Shown: positions 26,191 to 34,946 of the stretch, piece by piece
Layout of the letters: every line of letters starts with the position of its first letter
How positions within the stretch are numbered: position 1 is the stretch's first letter
Position numbers and translations under genes: made by a program
DNA from: an uncultured Clostridia bacterium
Lineage (GTDB): Bacteria; Bacillota; Clostridia; Oscillospirales; Ruminococcaceae
NCBI GenBank assembly: GCA_947625615.1
Contig: CANQPB010000008.1
Coordinates: forward strand, 1-64,000
Direction of reading: 5' to 3'
Length of the DNA: 64,000 nucleotides
The notes under the pieces: model-generated
Told to the model about the DNA's origin: nothing
Databases searched by the model: none
The model's input: only the letters and a program-made list of their open reading frames with translations

Positions 26191-27006
26191 TTACTGTAAC
26201 GGGCAGCCCGCGCCGGTGGCGGCCAGCCTGCGGAATTCGGTGGGCGTGAGGCCGGTTTTAAGCTTGAACTGCCTCATAAAGCTGTAGCAGCAGTTGTAGC
26301 CGCATTTTTCCGCAACCTCGCTCACCAGCATTTTCGAGGACAAAAGCAGCTTTTTGGCGTAGATGATCCTCGAATTTATAATGTCGTTGATAACGCTTGT
26401 GCCGAAGGCTTTTTTGTAGATATGTTCGAGCCCCGAAACGCTCACGCCGAGCTCCTCGGCCAAAGCCGCGACCGCCGGCAGGGTGCCCGGCTCGCGGTAT
26501 ATTCTTGAGCGAAGGCTCGCAAGGTTTGTCCTGCGGTCTGAAGCGGGGCTCGCCTCGTGGCGCGGGTGCTTAAGCACTCCCCGGGAGATCCTCTTTAAAA
26601 GAATGTCGGTATACGCCCCGACTATCTCGTCGTGGTAAAGGTCTGAGCTGTAGTATTCAACGGTTATCTCGTAAATTATCGACGACAGCTCGTCGAACGC
26701 CCCGAGATATATCGGCGAGTTTATCTCTATGCCCATGTTTTTAAGATCGTTCAAGTCGTCGTCCGAAATATTGAAGTAACACCAGTCGTCGGTATATTCT
26801 CCGCCGGCGGCGCCGTAACGGCAGGGTATGCGCGGATCGAGCACGAACACCGTGCCCGGCTTTACGTCATAATTAACGCCGTCAATCTCCATAAACGCCG
26901 GCGTTTTCATCAAAAGGAAAAGCCATGCTCCCGGCCCGCCGGGGCAGTCAAGGATAAAATTATCTCCGTGCGAATGGTTGTAACCTATAGAACCTATACT
27001 GATCAT
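26191..27006 (-). CDS. AraC family transcriptional regulator
   Basis: 271 residues. The N-terminal half is a cupin-like sugar-sensing domain (GAWLFLLMKTPAFMEIDGVNYDVKPGTVFVLDP, about 27-58). Residues about 170-265 are the AraC double helix-turn-helix, ending with FKLKTGLTPTEFR. The layout matches regulators of carbohydrate genes. There is no adjacent transporter or glycosidase to name its target; the closest downstream gene in the same direction is the toroid protein at 24941. Confidence 0.85.
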   Translation of the reverse strand: MISIGSIGYNHSHGDNFILDCPGGPGAWLFLLMKTPAFMEIDGVNYDVKPGTVFVLDPRIPCRYGAAGGEYTDDWCYFNISDDDLNDLKNMGIEINSPIYLGAFDELSSIIYEITVEYYSSDLYHDEIVGAYTDILLKRISRGVLKHPRHEASPASDRRTNLASLRSRIYREPGTLPAVAALAEELGVSVSGLEHIYKKAFGTSVINDIINSRIIYAKKLLLSSKMLVSEVAEKCGYNCCYSFMRQFKLKTGLTPTEFRRLAATGAGCPLQ

Positions 27007-27082
27007 GCGGGGTGCTCCTTGTTACAGATGTTGCAGAAAATGTCACCTTAAGTATAACATATATTTTCAGAAAAATCAACGG

Positions 27083-29848
27083 TTATCCGACAATTTCCGC
27101 AAAGCTTCCGCCGCTTTTTGCCTTTTTTACGACGATCTGCCTGTCGATCCGCTGCCTCAGCTCGTTTACATGTGAGATTATCCCGACGATTTTGCTTCCG
27201 TCGCATAGCGAGCAGAGCGCGTTGACCGCCTGGCTCAGGGTCTCCTCGTCGAGCGAGCCGAAGCCCTCGTCCACGAACATGCTTTCAAGGCGGATTCCTC
27301 CCGCCGAGGCCTGGATCTCCTCAGAAAGCCCGAGCGCCAGGGCGAGCGAGGCTATAAAGGTCTCGCCGCCCGAAAGGCTTTTAACGCTTCTTTCGGTGCC
27401 GTTGTAGTGATCTATAACGTCAAGCTCGAGGCCGCTGCGGCTTCTAAGGTTAAAGGGCGTTTCGCGGCGCTTGAAGTCGAATTTTCCGCCCGACATTCTC
27501 ATAAGGTGAATGTTCGCCCGCCGAAGAATCCTGTCGAAAAAGCTCATCTGAACATAGCTTTCCAGCCCGATCCTCTCCTTGCCGGCAAGGCTGCCGTTTG
27601 CGGTGTCGCAGAGCGATTTTAAGGAAGACCACTTTTTGTCGAGATCCTTAAGCTCCTCCGCCTTTTCGGATATTCCCGAGGCGGCGGCGCGGTTTGCCGC
27701 CGTTCTTGCGGCAACCTCCTTTTCCTCCTCCCTTATTCTTTTCAGGGATTCCTCGGTTTTTTGTCTCTCGGCGAGGGTCTTTTCCGCGCTTTCGGGATCC
27801 CACCCCTCGAGCATCTTTGAAAGCTCCTCTTTGCGCGCGGTCAGGGCGTCGGCCTCCCGCCTTAGCGAAAGGTGCGCCTTTTCGGCCCCGTCGAGGCCCG
27901 CCTTAAGCGAGGCGCGCCTTTTTTCAAGGGCGTCGATTTCCCGGCTCGCCTCCTCAAGGCTTTTGAATTTAAGGGATCCTCCCAGCTTTTCGGCGCTTTT
28001 GCGGGAGGCCTCGCAGGCGGCGCGGGCGGCGGCAAGGTCGCCGGAAATTTTCATAAGCGATGCCGTCAGCGCCTCGGCGCTGTCGACGGCGGCCTTTATC
28101 AGCCCGTCGATCTCGCCCCGGCGGCGGATTTTTTTGTCCTCCTCCGAAATTTTATCGGAAATTTCCTCCGATTTTTTGCTCATCTCAAAAATCTTACCGT
28201 CTATCGGCTCACGCGAATCCCCGAGGGCTATCCCCGGCAGAATTTTTTCGAGCTCCGCGCTCAGCCGCTCGGTCTCGGGGTTAATCGCCCCCAAAAGCTT
28301 ATGGGCGTCGTTGCTTTTTTCGGAGGCCAAAGCCATCTGCCTCTTTGCAGCCGCCTCGGCGCGGTTTACCTCGGCCTCGGTCGGCGCGCCGAAGGTCTTT
28401 ACCGCCTTTTTCGGGTGCACCGTCGAGCCGCACACCGGGCAGGGCTCCCCCTCGGAAAGCTCCTCCGCCATGATCCCCGCCTGCTCGTCGTTGAATCTTC
28501 TTCTCAGCGAGACCGCGGCGGCCTCTAACTCCTCAAACCTCTGCGCCTCGCGGGTATATTCCGCCTTTTTTGCGCGGTAGCTCTCGCACAGGGCTTTCAG
28601 CGCGGCGATGTCGCTTTTCAGCTTTTTAAGGTCTTCTATCCCGCCGTCAAGCTCCTTCTTTTCGGCGATGAGCTCCTGGCGGTGTTCGCCGGCGTTTTCA
28701 AGCGAGGCCTTTTCCCTTTCAAGCTTTTCCGATTGCTCCTGCGCGGCCTTAAGGCTCGCTTTTGTCTTAGTCTCGCTGTTTATCAGCGAGGATATTTTTT
28801 CGCCAAGCTCTTTGGCGCGCTTTGTTTCGGCGTCAAGCTCGGAATATTTCGGCAGCTCGGCCCGCACCTCCTCGGCGGATTTTATCAGCTCGGGCTCTCT
28901 TTCCGAAAACTCCTTTTTGCGCTCCGAATATACGTTCGAAGCCCTTTCAAGGTCGGGCTCAATGGCCTTAAGCTTAATGATAGCCTCGTCGCGGGCGGTC
29001 TTGGCGTTCTGTTTTTCTCTGTCCTTCGCGATTATTTCGGTGAGCATCGTCTTTTGCTTTTCAAGCTCCTCGGCGCCCGAAAGAAGCCGCTTTTCAAGAT
29101 CTCTGTCCTCGGCGATTACCGCGTTCAGCGTCTCCAACGTCTGTTCGGTAAGCATTTCGCCGGCCTTTATCTTTGCAACGTCGCCGCAGTAAACGCTCTC
29201 CTGCGAGCATACCGCCCCCATCGCATACTGCCTGACGCTTTCGGCGGCGCTGTCGCGGCGCTTGTCAAGCTCGCTAAGCTCGTCTTTCAGGCAGTCTTCA
29301 AGGCGGCAGAAGCGGTCGGTCTTGAATATCGAGCGAAAGATCTCCTGCCGCTCGGCGGTGCCCGCCGTCAGCAGCCTCATGAATTCCCCCTGCGCGAGCA
29401 TGGATATGCTTGAAAACTGCCGCCTGTCCAGCCCGATGATATCTCTTATCGCCCGGTCGACTTCGTTTTTTTTGAATATCTTTCTCCCGTCGGGGTAATC
29501 AAGCTCGACGTCGGCGCGCTCAACGGTGGTTCCCTCGCCGTTTTTCTTTTTTCTCTCATATTCGGGGTTACGCTTTACGCGGTATTTCTTCTGCGCGTAT
29601 TCAAATATAAGCTCCACCTCGGTGGGCTCGTCCGACGCGTATTTTGAGCGCAGCATAGATACCTCACGGCCGTCGCCGCTCGGTTCGCCGTAAAGGGCAA
29701 AGGTTATCGCGTCGAAAATGGTGGTCTTGCCGGCGCCGGTGTCCCCGGTGATGAGGTAAATGCCGCTGCGGCCCAGCTTTTCAAAGTCAATCTCTGTCCG
29801 TCCGGCATACGGCCCGAACGCGGAAAGGGTAAGTTTCAGCGGTCTCAT
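27083..29848 (-). CDS. sbcC: Exonuclease SbcCD, ATPase subunit SbcC
   Basis: 921 residues of the Rad50/SbcC family. Walker A is LITGDTGAGKTTIFDAI (about 32-48). Two long coiled-coil arms flank a zinc hook with CPVC (about 468-471). The ABC signature is SLSGGETFIASLALALG (about 822) and Walker B is MFVDEGFGSLDEETL (about 850). With SbcD it processes DNA ends and hairpins at palindromes. ATG 29848 follows the sbcD stop directly (TAAATG), with GGGAGGAA inside sbcD. Many intergenic palindromes in this window are the kind of structure that SbcCD cuts when they extrude. Confidence 0.95.
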   Translation of the reverse strand: MRPLKLTLSAFGPYAGRTEIDFEKLGRSGIYLITGDTGAGKTTIFDAITFALYGEPSGDGREVSMLRSKYASDEPTEVELIFEYAQKKYRVKRNPEYERKKKNGEGTTVERADVELDYPDGRKIFKKNEVDRAIRDIIGLDRRQFSSISMLAQGEFMRLLTAGTAERQEIFRSIFKTDRFCRLEDCLKDELSELDKRRDSAAESVRQYAMGAVCSQESVYCGDVAKIKAGEMLTEQTLETLNAVIAEDRDLEKRLLSGAEELEKQKTMLTEIIAKDREKQNAKTARDEAIIKLKAIEPDLERASNVYSERKKEFSEREPELIKSAEEVRAELPKYSELDAETKRAKELGEKISSLINSETKTKASLKAAQEQSEKLEREKASLENAGEHRQELIAEKKELDGGIEDLKKLKSDIAALKALCESYRAKKAEYTREAQRFEELEAAAVSLRRRFNDEQAGIMAEELSEGEPCPVCGSTVHPKKAVKTFGAPTEAEVNRAEAAAKRQMALASEKSNDAHKLLGAINPETERLSAELEKILPGIALGDSREPIDGKIFEMSKKSEEISDKISEEDKKIRRRGEIDGLIKAAVDSAEALTASLMKISGDLAAARAACEASRKSAEKLGGSLKFKSLEEASREIDALEKRRASLKAGLDGAEKAHLSLRREADALTARKEELSKMLEGWDPESAEKTLAERQKTEESLKRIREEEKEVAARTAANRAAASGISEKAEELKDLDKKWSSLKSLCDTANGSLAGKERIGLESYVQMSFFDRILRRANIHLMRMSGGKFDFKRRETPFNLRSRSGLELDVIDHYNGTERSVKSLSGGETFIASLALALGLSEEIQASAGGIRLESMFVDEGFGSLDEETLSQAVNALCSLCDGSKIVGIISHVNELRQRIDRQIVVKKAKSGGSFAEIVG

Positions 29849-30982
29849 TTATTCCTCCCAGATTTTCTGTATCAGCTCCGCAACGAGCTTCGCCTGCCCG
29901 TCGCTCATCGGCCTCAAGTTCTGCTTCTCGTAAAATTCGGCGAATATCTCATAGGGCGATTTTTCCCTTTCGCCCGCCCCGCCCGAAATGTCGGTATAGC
30001 CTCTTGTGCGGGCGTTGTCATAGTCGAGCTTCATAATGTTCGGGTAGACGGTTCTTAAGCGCTCAAGCGCGTTCGGCTGATCCTCCTCGTCGGTTAGGGT
30101 GATATGTAAATAGTCGTCCGCCGCGGTGTTCTCGTAATTCGTTCTCAGCGTCAGCTCTCCGTATTTTCCCCTGATCTCCCTTAAATCGTGCCTCGGCCTT
30201 AAAGGCAGAGTTTTCACCTCAATCTCTCCCTTGCCGGCGATGTTCACAATGGTGACGGATTTATCCTGCAAGGCCTCCGAAAAGGAATATTTCAGCGGCG
30301 AGCCGCAATAGCGTATCCTGTTTTTGACGATGTCCTGCGGGCGGTGCAGATGTCCGAGCGCGGTGTAATCAAACGCCTCAAAAACATCGGCGTCGACGTT
30401 TTCGCTTCCGCCCACCGAAAGAGCCTCCTCGGAATCGGAGCGGCTCGCCCCGGTGACAAACTGATGGGTGACGAGAACATTTCTTTCGGCGGGATCTATC
30501 CCGAGCGCCTTGACCGCGCGGCTCACGGCGGAGTTGTAGTCTTTGATGTCATCGTCGCCGAAGACGGACCTAATTTGCGCCGGGCGGATAAAGGGCAGAA
30601 GATAAAAGTTCACGGCGCCGAAGCTGTCTTCAAGCCTGACTGGCGCGATATCGGGGCCGTACACCGGCGAAATATAGATCCCGCTTTTTTGCATGAGCCC
30701 GCTGCCGAACGCCACCCGCTCGGCGGAATCGTGATTGCCGCTTATCGCCAGAACCGAAATGTTTCGCTTTGCGAGGGCGTTTAAAAACCAATCGAAAAGC
30801 GTGACCGCCTCGGCCGGCGGCAGCGGCTTGTCGTAAATGTCCCCGGCGATGACAACGGCTTTCGGCCGCTCAACGTCGGCAATCTTAATAATCTGCTTGA
30901 GGATATATTCCTGATCCTCCGTCATCGAAAATTCGTTCACGCGCTTTCCGAGATGAAGGTCTGAAAGATGTATAAATTTCAT
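29849..30982 (-). CDS. sbcD: Exonuclease SbcCD, nuclease subunit SbcD
   Basis: 377 residues, Mre11-type calcineurin-like phosphoesterase. Metal-site motifs are visible: HLSDLHLG (5-12), AGDIYDK (about 50), SGNHDS (about 84), THQ (about 173) and TALGHLHRPQ (about 213). It is the nuclease partner of SbcC. ATG 30982 is used because AAAGGAGGGC lies before it; a longer frame runs upstream into the intergenic repeat and is not credible. It forms a two-gene operon with sbcC. Confidence 0.95.
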   Translation of the reverse strand: MKFIHLSDLHLGKRVNEFSMTEDQEYILKQIIKIADVERPKAVVIAGDIYDKPLPPAEAVTLFDWFLNALAKRNISVLAISGNHDSAERVAFGSGLMQKSGIYISPVYGPDIAPVRLEDSFGAVNFYLLPFIRPAQIRSVFGDDDIKDYNSAVSRAVKALGIDPAERNVLVTHQFVTGASRSDSEEALSVGGSENVDADVFEAFDYTALGHLHRPQDIVKNRIRYCGSPLKYSFSEALQDKSVTIVNIAGKGEIEVKTLPLRPRHDLREIRGKYGELTLRTNYENTAADDYLHITLTDEEDQPNALERLRTVYPNIMKLDYDNARTRGYTDISGGAGEREKSPYEIFAEFYEKQNLRPMSDGQAKLVAELIQKIWEE

Positions 30983-31050
30983 GGCGCCCTCCTTTGATAT
31001 TTCAATTATATCCCAATCCCTTGGCGATGTCAACAAGGGGACGCAGATGT

Positions 31051-31133
31051 GATGTGGCCGAAACGGCCACATCAGAAAACAGAAATTAGATGTCAGAGGT
31101 CAGAATTTCGAGGTGTCGCCTTTGGCGACATAG
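31051..31133 (-). repeat. Dispersed two-hairpin intergenic repeat, copy 1
   Basis: Hairpin A GATGTGGCC (31051-31059)/GGCCACATC (31065-31073), then an AG-rich spacer (AGAAATTAGATGTCAGAGGT), then hairpin B TGTCGCC (31114-31120)/GGCGACA (31124-31130). It has the same build as 42247-42337 and 54341-54422 but in the opposite orientation. Confidence 0.8.
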
Positions 31134-31188
31134 TGTGCCAAAAATCGCCGATGTTACAAAATCGGGCGGAAATGTTACGGAAGCGGTA

Positions 31189-31217
31189 TTGACCCCCGCG
31201 TCCGGGGGGCTTATAAT
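31189..31217 (+). promoter_or_regulatory. Promoter of XRE membrane regulator gene
   Basis: TTGACC at 31189-31194, a 17-bp spacer and TATAAT at 31212-31217. The spacer holds CCCCGCGTCCGGGGG, an inverted repeat that could be an operator for the XRE protein encoded downstream. Confidence 0.7.
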
Positions 31218-31261
31218 TAAAACCGTCCCGCAGGGGAAATATCAAAAAAGGAGTGTCAAAT

Positions 31262-32347
31262 ATGTTCAACGAAAATCTGTCTTCTTTAAGACGTAAAAGC
31301 GGGCTCACGCAGGAGGCGCTCGCCGAGCGGCTGGGAGTGTCGCGGCAGGCGGTAGCCCGGTGGGAGGCGGGGGAGACCTCGCCCGACGTAAATGTCCTGC
31401 AAAAGCTCTGCGAACTTTTCGGCGTCTCGGCGGACGGTATCCTTTCGGGCGATTCCGAAGCGGCCGCCTTCGAGCCCTCGGTTTTTAAGCTTCCGGCCGA
31501 AGCCGAGGAGACCGCCGCTGTTCCCGAGGAGCCTGACCAAAAGGCGAAGCGGCGCGGCAGGGCGCTTGCCGTCGCAGCGGCGGCGCTCGCGCTTCTCACG
31601 GTTGCTTCAAACGGCGCGATGATCTGCCTTACGCTTTCTCAAAATCGCAACGCGGGCGGTGTCGCGCCTACCTCCGAATCCGGCGGGGAAAATCCTCTTC
31701 GCTCGCTCAGCTTTACTCAAAACGGAACTACGCATACCTCGGACGTCGGCGGGGCCGTCGGGCAGTTAGAATTCTGGGACGCCGAAAGCTACCGCGAATG
31801 GATCGAAAAGGAGATCGAGCATTTTCAGTCTCTGGCCGACAGGGGAGAGGAGTGGAAATGGACGGCCGAAAGCGGCGAAGAAAAGCGGATCTGGACGCAG
31901 GATACCGTCGACAGGATCAAAAAGAGCATGCAGGAGCAGCTTGAAGCCATAGAGGCGGGCGATCTTTATGTAAAGGATTATTCCGTCGGGTGGGTGGACG
32001 AGAACGGCGAGTACTTCGTTATCGAGGAGGACGATTCGGTCGCGCACGGGGGCGAAGGTTATTCGGAGACCTACGTTTTCACTGCCACCGACGCAGTCGT
32101 TACCACGGCAGACGGCTTTGAAGATGAGAGCGAGCTTGTAAAAATGTTTGAGCCGCTCAAAAAATTCGGCCTTGAGTTTAAGGAGGAGGACGGCGGCAGG
32201 AATCTTTATTACAACGGCCGAGCGGTCGGCAAATTCATCGACGTAAAGCCGGACGGCGGCGTATTCGTCTTTGATTCCGACGGCGGCGGAGATCTCATTC
32301 TCAGAACGGTCTACGACGAAAACGGCCGCCTTACGGGCGTAAAATAA
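31262..32347 (+). CDS. XRE regulator with transmembrane helix and extracytoplasmic domain
   Basis: 361 residues: an XRE helix-turn-helix at about 5-58 (LTQEALAERLGVSRQAVARWE), one hydrophobic helix at about 103-122 and an outside domain of about 220 residues rich in acidic and aromatic residues, not recognised. It could pass an envelope signal to DNA binding. ATG 31262 is preferred over GTG 31253 because AAAAGGAG ends 9 bases before the ATG and directly abuts the GTG. A consensus promoter lies just upstream. Confidence 0.8.
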   Translation: MFNENLSSLRRKSGLTQEALAERLGVSRQAVARWEAGETSPDVNVLQKLCELFGVSADGILSGDSEAAAFEPSVFKLPAEAEETAAVPEEPDQKAKRRGRALAVAAAALALLTVASNGAMICLTLSQNRNAGGVAPTSESGGENPLRSLSFTQNGTTHTSDVGGAVGQLEFWDAESYREWIEKEIEHFQSLADRGEEWKWTAESGEEKRIWTQDTVDRIKKSMQEQLEAIEAGDLYVKDYSVGWVDENGEYFVIEEDDSVAHGGEGYSETYVFTATDAVVTTADGFEDESELVKMFEPLKKFGLEFKEEDGGRNLYYNGRAVGKFIDVKPDGGVFVFDSDGGGDLILRTVYDENGRLTGVK

Positions 32348-32485
32348 CATTAGCGGGGAAGGCCTTTTTCGGCTTTCCCCGCCGCAATTCGCCTCCTTGC
32401 GAATTATTGCCGGTTGACACAAACCCGTAAATGTATTATAATATTCTCACCGAAAGACCCGGCAAATTAAAAGGAGGCAGCAAAA

Positions 32486-34039
32486 ATGACACAGAATCAA
32501 CCCTCATGGCTCGACGACGCCGTTTTTTACGAAATTTACCCGCAGTCCTTTATGGACACCAACGCCGACGGCATCGGCGACTTTTCGGGCATAATCTCAA
32601 AGCTCGACTACATAAAAGACCTCGGCTGCAACGCAATCTGGTTAAATCCCTGTTTTAAATCGCCCTTCGGCGACGCCGGCTACGACGTCTCGGACTATTA
32701 CACCGCGGCTCCCCGCTACGGCACCAACGAGGATTTAAAGCGCCTCTTTAAAGAGGTTCACCGCCGGGGAATGCACATCATTTTGGATCTTGTCCCGGGG
32801 CACACCTCGGTGGAGCACAAATGGTTCCGCGAATCCATGAAGGCCGAGAGAAACGAATTCACCGACCGCTATGTCTGGACGGATTCCGTTTGGGAGGAGC
32901 CCGCCGGCATGGGCAGCCTCCGCGGGATTTCCGACCGCGACGGAAGCTGCGCCGTAAACTTCTTTTCTCATCAGCCCGCCCTGAACTACGGATTTTATAA
33001 GCCCGACCGCCCCTGGCAGCAGCCCGTCGACGCCCCCGGGCCTATGGCCACGCGCCGCGAGCTAAAAAACATAATGCGCTTCTGGCTTAAAATGGGCTGC
33101 GACGGTTTTCGCGTCGACATGGCGGGCTCGCTCGTCAAGCACGACCCCGAGAGCCGCGGCACCATCTCGCTCTGGCAGGATATAAGATCGTTTTTGGACG
33201 CGGAATTTCCGCAGGCCGCGATGATCTCGGAGTGGGGTGAGCCGGATAAGTCGCTCGAGGGCGGCTTCCACATGGACTTTTTATTGCACTTCGGCCCCTC
33301 CCATTATAACGATCTCTTCCGCTGCGCCGAGCCCTATTTCTCCGAAAGGGCAAAGGGCGACGCAAGCGAATTCGTCCGCAAATACTCGGAAAGCCGTAAA
33401 AAGGCGGGCGAAAAGGGGCTTATATGCATACCCTCCGGCAACCACGACATGGACAGGCTTTCCCGCTCGGTAAAAGGAGACTGCCTCAAGGTGGCGTTCG
33501 CGTTCCTGCTCTCGATGCCCGGCGCGCCGTTCATATATTACGGCGACGAGATCGGCCTAAGATACGTTGAAAACCTCGTTTCCGTCGAGGGAGGCTACGC
33601 CCGCACCGGCTCCCGCTCGCCAATGCAGTGGGACGGCACGGTGAACGCAGGTTTCAGCTCGGCGCCCTCCGAAAAGCTCTATATCCCCATTGATCCCTCG
33701 CCCGACCGCCCGACCGTCGAGGCACAGGCCGCCGACCCCGGTTCCCTATACGCCGAGGTAAAGCGGCTTACCGCCCTGCGGCACGCCTGCCCCGCACTTC
33801 AGAGCAGGGGAGAGATAGAATTCATATACGCCGAGAAAAATTCCTATCCGCTTGCATATGTGAGATCCTCGGGCTCTCAGAAGATCCTCGTTGTGATAAA
33901 TCCCGCCGGGCATGAAGCCGCCTTTGAATGCGGCCTCGTCGTCAAAAACACGATTTATTCCTTCGGCGGCGAGATTCGCTCCGAGAGGGGAAGGATAACC
34001 GCGCCGCCCTGCTCGGCCGGGTTCTACGAAATAAATTAA
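32486..34039 (+). CDS. GH13 alpha-glucosidase/alpha-amylase family enzyme
   Basis: 517 residues, an alpha-amylase-type (beta/alpha)8 barrel with no signal peptide. Visible are YEIYPQSFMDTNADGIGD (about 15-32), the LDLVPGHTS region II equivalent (about 100), nucleophile Asp in GFRVDMAG (about 208), acid/base Glu in ISEWGEP (about 249) and the third Asp in SGNHDMDR (about 321). It should hydrolyse short alpha-glucosides in the cytoplasm. PGHTS replaces the usual VNHTS, a mild oddity. AAAGGAGG precedes the ATG. It is a single gene with its own promoter and terminator. Confidence 0.88.
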   Translation: MTQNQPSWLDDAVFYEIYPQSFMDTNADGIGDFSGIISKLDYIKDLGCNAIWLNPCFKSPFGDAGYDVSDYYTAAPRYGTNEDLKRLFKEVHRRGMHIILDLVPGHTSVEHKWFRESMKAERNEFTDRYVWTDSVWEEPAGMGSLRGISDRDGSCAVNFFSHQPALNYGFYKPDRPWQQPVDAPGPMATRRELKNIMRFWLKMGCDGFRVDMAGSLVKHDPESRGTISLWQDIRSFLDAEFPQAAMISEWGEPDKSLEGGFHMDFLLHFGPSHYNDLFRCAEPYFSERAKGDASEFVRKYSESRKKAGEKGLICIPSGNHDMDRLSRSVKGDCLKVAFAFLLSMPGAPFIYYGDEIGLRYVENLVSVEGGYARTGSRSPMQWDGTVNAGFSSAPSEKLYIPIDPSPDRPTVEAQAADPGSLYAEVKRLTALRHACPALQSRGEIEFIYAEKNSYPLAYVRSSGSQKILVVINPAGHEAAFECGLVVKNTIYSFGGEIRSERGRITAPPCSAGFYEIN

Positions 34040-34047
34040 GACATCAA

Positions 34048-34085
34048 AAAACAGGTCTGCCTTATAAAAGCAGACCCGTTTTTGT
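34048..34085. terminator. Terminator after GH13 gene (bidirectional)
   Basis: GGTCTGC (34054-34060) and GCAGACC (34070-34076) form the stem. AAAAAAC lies before it and CGTTTTTG after it, so it can end both the GH13 gene and the convergent lipoprotein gene. Confidence 0.85.
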
Positions 34086-34098
34086 TTTTCGGGAGTTA

Positions 34099-34866
34099 TC
34101 AGTTCGCGGCGGTGACGGAGGTGATGTGGGTGTTCACGCCCTCATACCAGTAGAGGAAGCCCTCGATGTCTACGACGTCGCCGGCCTTGAGCTCTCCGAC
34201 AGCCTTATAGACGTCGGTGTCGGTGCCGGTGAGGTAAACCTCTACGCAGAAGTTGTAGCTCTGTCCGTTAAGACCGACGGTGACATAGATGTCGTCGCCG
34301 GGCTCGTCGTTCTTGTAGGAAACGGCCTCAACGGTGAGACCCTTGAAGGAAACGAACTCGTTCTGATGCTTGATGAGATCGTCGGTGCCGAGAAGCGAGG
34401 TGGCGTCAAAGGCCTCTGCGACCCAAGTGTCGCCCTCGATGATCTCGAAGGTGGCGTCGGTGATCTCAACTTCGCCCGACCATTCCGACTTGTAGCCGGT
34501 GACCTTAATCTTAGTGCCGGGGGTGAGCTTTGCGTAGTCCTCTTCAGAGCAGGCCATTTCGTAGAGGAAGTAGGCTCCGTCCTTGTCCTGGGTGTAAACG
34601 GTGGCCTTGTTGTCCCACCAGGACTGCTTTGCCTGAACGTAAGCCTCGACTGTCACCTGGGTGTCGACCGCGGCGGCCGCGTATTCCTCATAGGTCATAA
34701 CTCCCTCGGAGGCGGCGTCCGCGTTGGCGTCATCGCCGTTCTCGGCGGGCTCGTTCACGCTGTTGCCATCGTCGCCGTTGTTTGCGGGCTCATCGTTTGT
34801 GTCGCCGCAGGCGGCGAGGGTGAGCATAAGAACAGCGGCAAGGATAAGCGCTAAAAATTTCTTCAT
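34099..34866 (-). CDS. Secreted lipoprotein, OB-fold-like repeats
   Basis: 255 residues with a lipoprotein signal (hydrophobic core then LAACGD, Cys about 20), an acidic Asn/Asp-rich linker (about 21-52), then two similar halves of the kind TQVTVEAYVQAKQSWWDNKATVYTQD and LTPGTKIKVTGYKSEWSGEVEI. The second half has the repeating pattern DVVDIEGFLYWYEG. This resembles tandem nucleic-acid- or ligand-binding OB folds seen in exported clostridial lipoproteins. Its ligand is unknown. GAAAGGAGA precedes ATG 34866. Confidence 0.75.
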   Translation of the reverse strand: MKKFLALILAAVLMLTLAACGDTNDEPANNGDDGNSVNEPAENGDDANADAASEGVMTYEEYAAAAVDTQVTVEAYVQAKQSWWDNKATVYTQDKDGAYFLYEMACSEEDYAKLTPGTKIKVTGYKSEWSGEVEITDATFEIIEGDTWVAEAFDATSLLGTDDLIKHQNEFVSFKGLTVEAVSYKNDEPGDDIYVTVGLNGQSYNFCVEVYLTGTDTDVYKAVGELKAGDVVDIEGFLYWYEGVNTHITSVTAAN

Positions 34867-34946
34867 TGGTATAATCTCCTTTCAGTATCCTATGATACAA
34901 AAACATTATACTCATTTTTATTCCCATGTCAAGAGTTATGCCGAAA

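Noticed and set aside
27579..28580. Long plus-strand open frames opposite sbcC
   Set aside because: Serine-, arginine- and alanine-rich shadow frames produced by the GC-biased coiled-coil coding sequence of sbcC.
33928..34854. Plus-strand open frame of 308 codons over the GH13 end and the lipoprotein gene
   Set aside because: It crosses a strong bidirectional terminator and lies antisense to a lipoprotein with a proper signal peptide and ribosome binding site.
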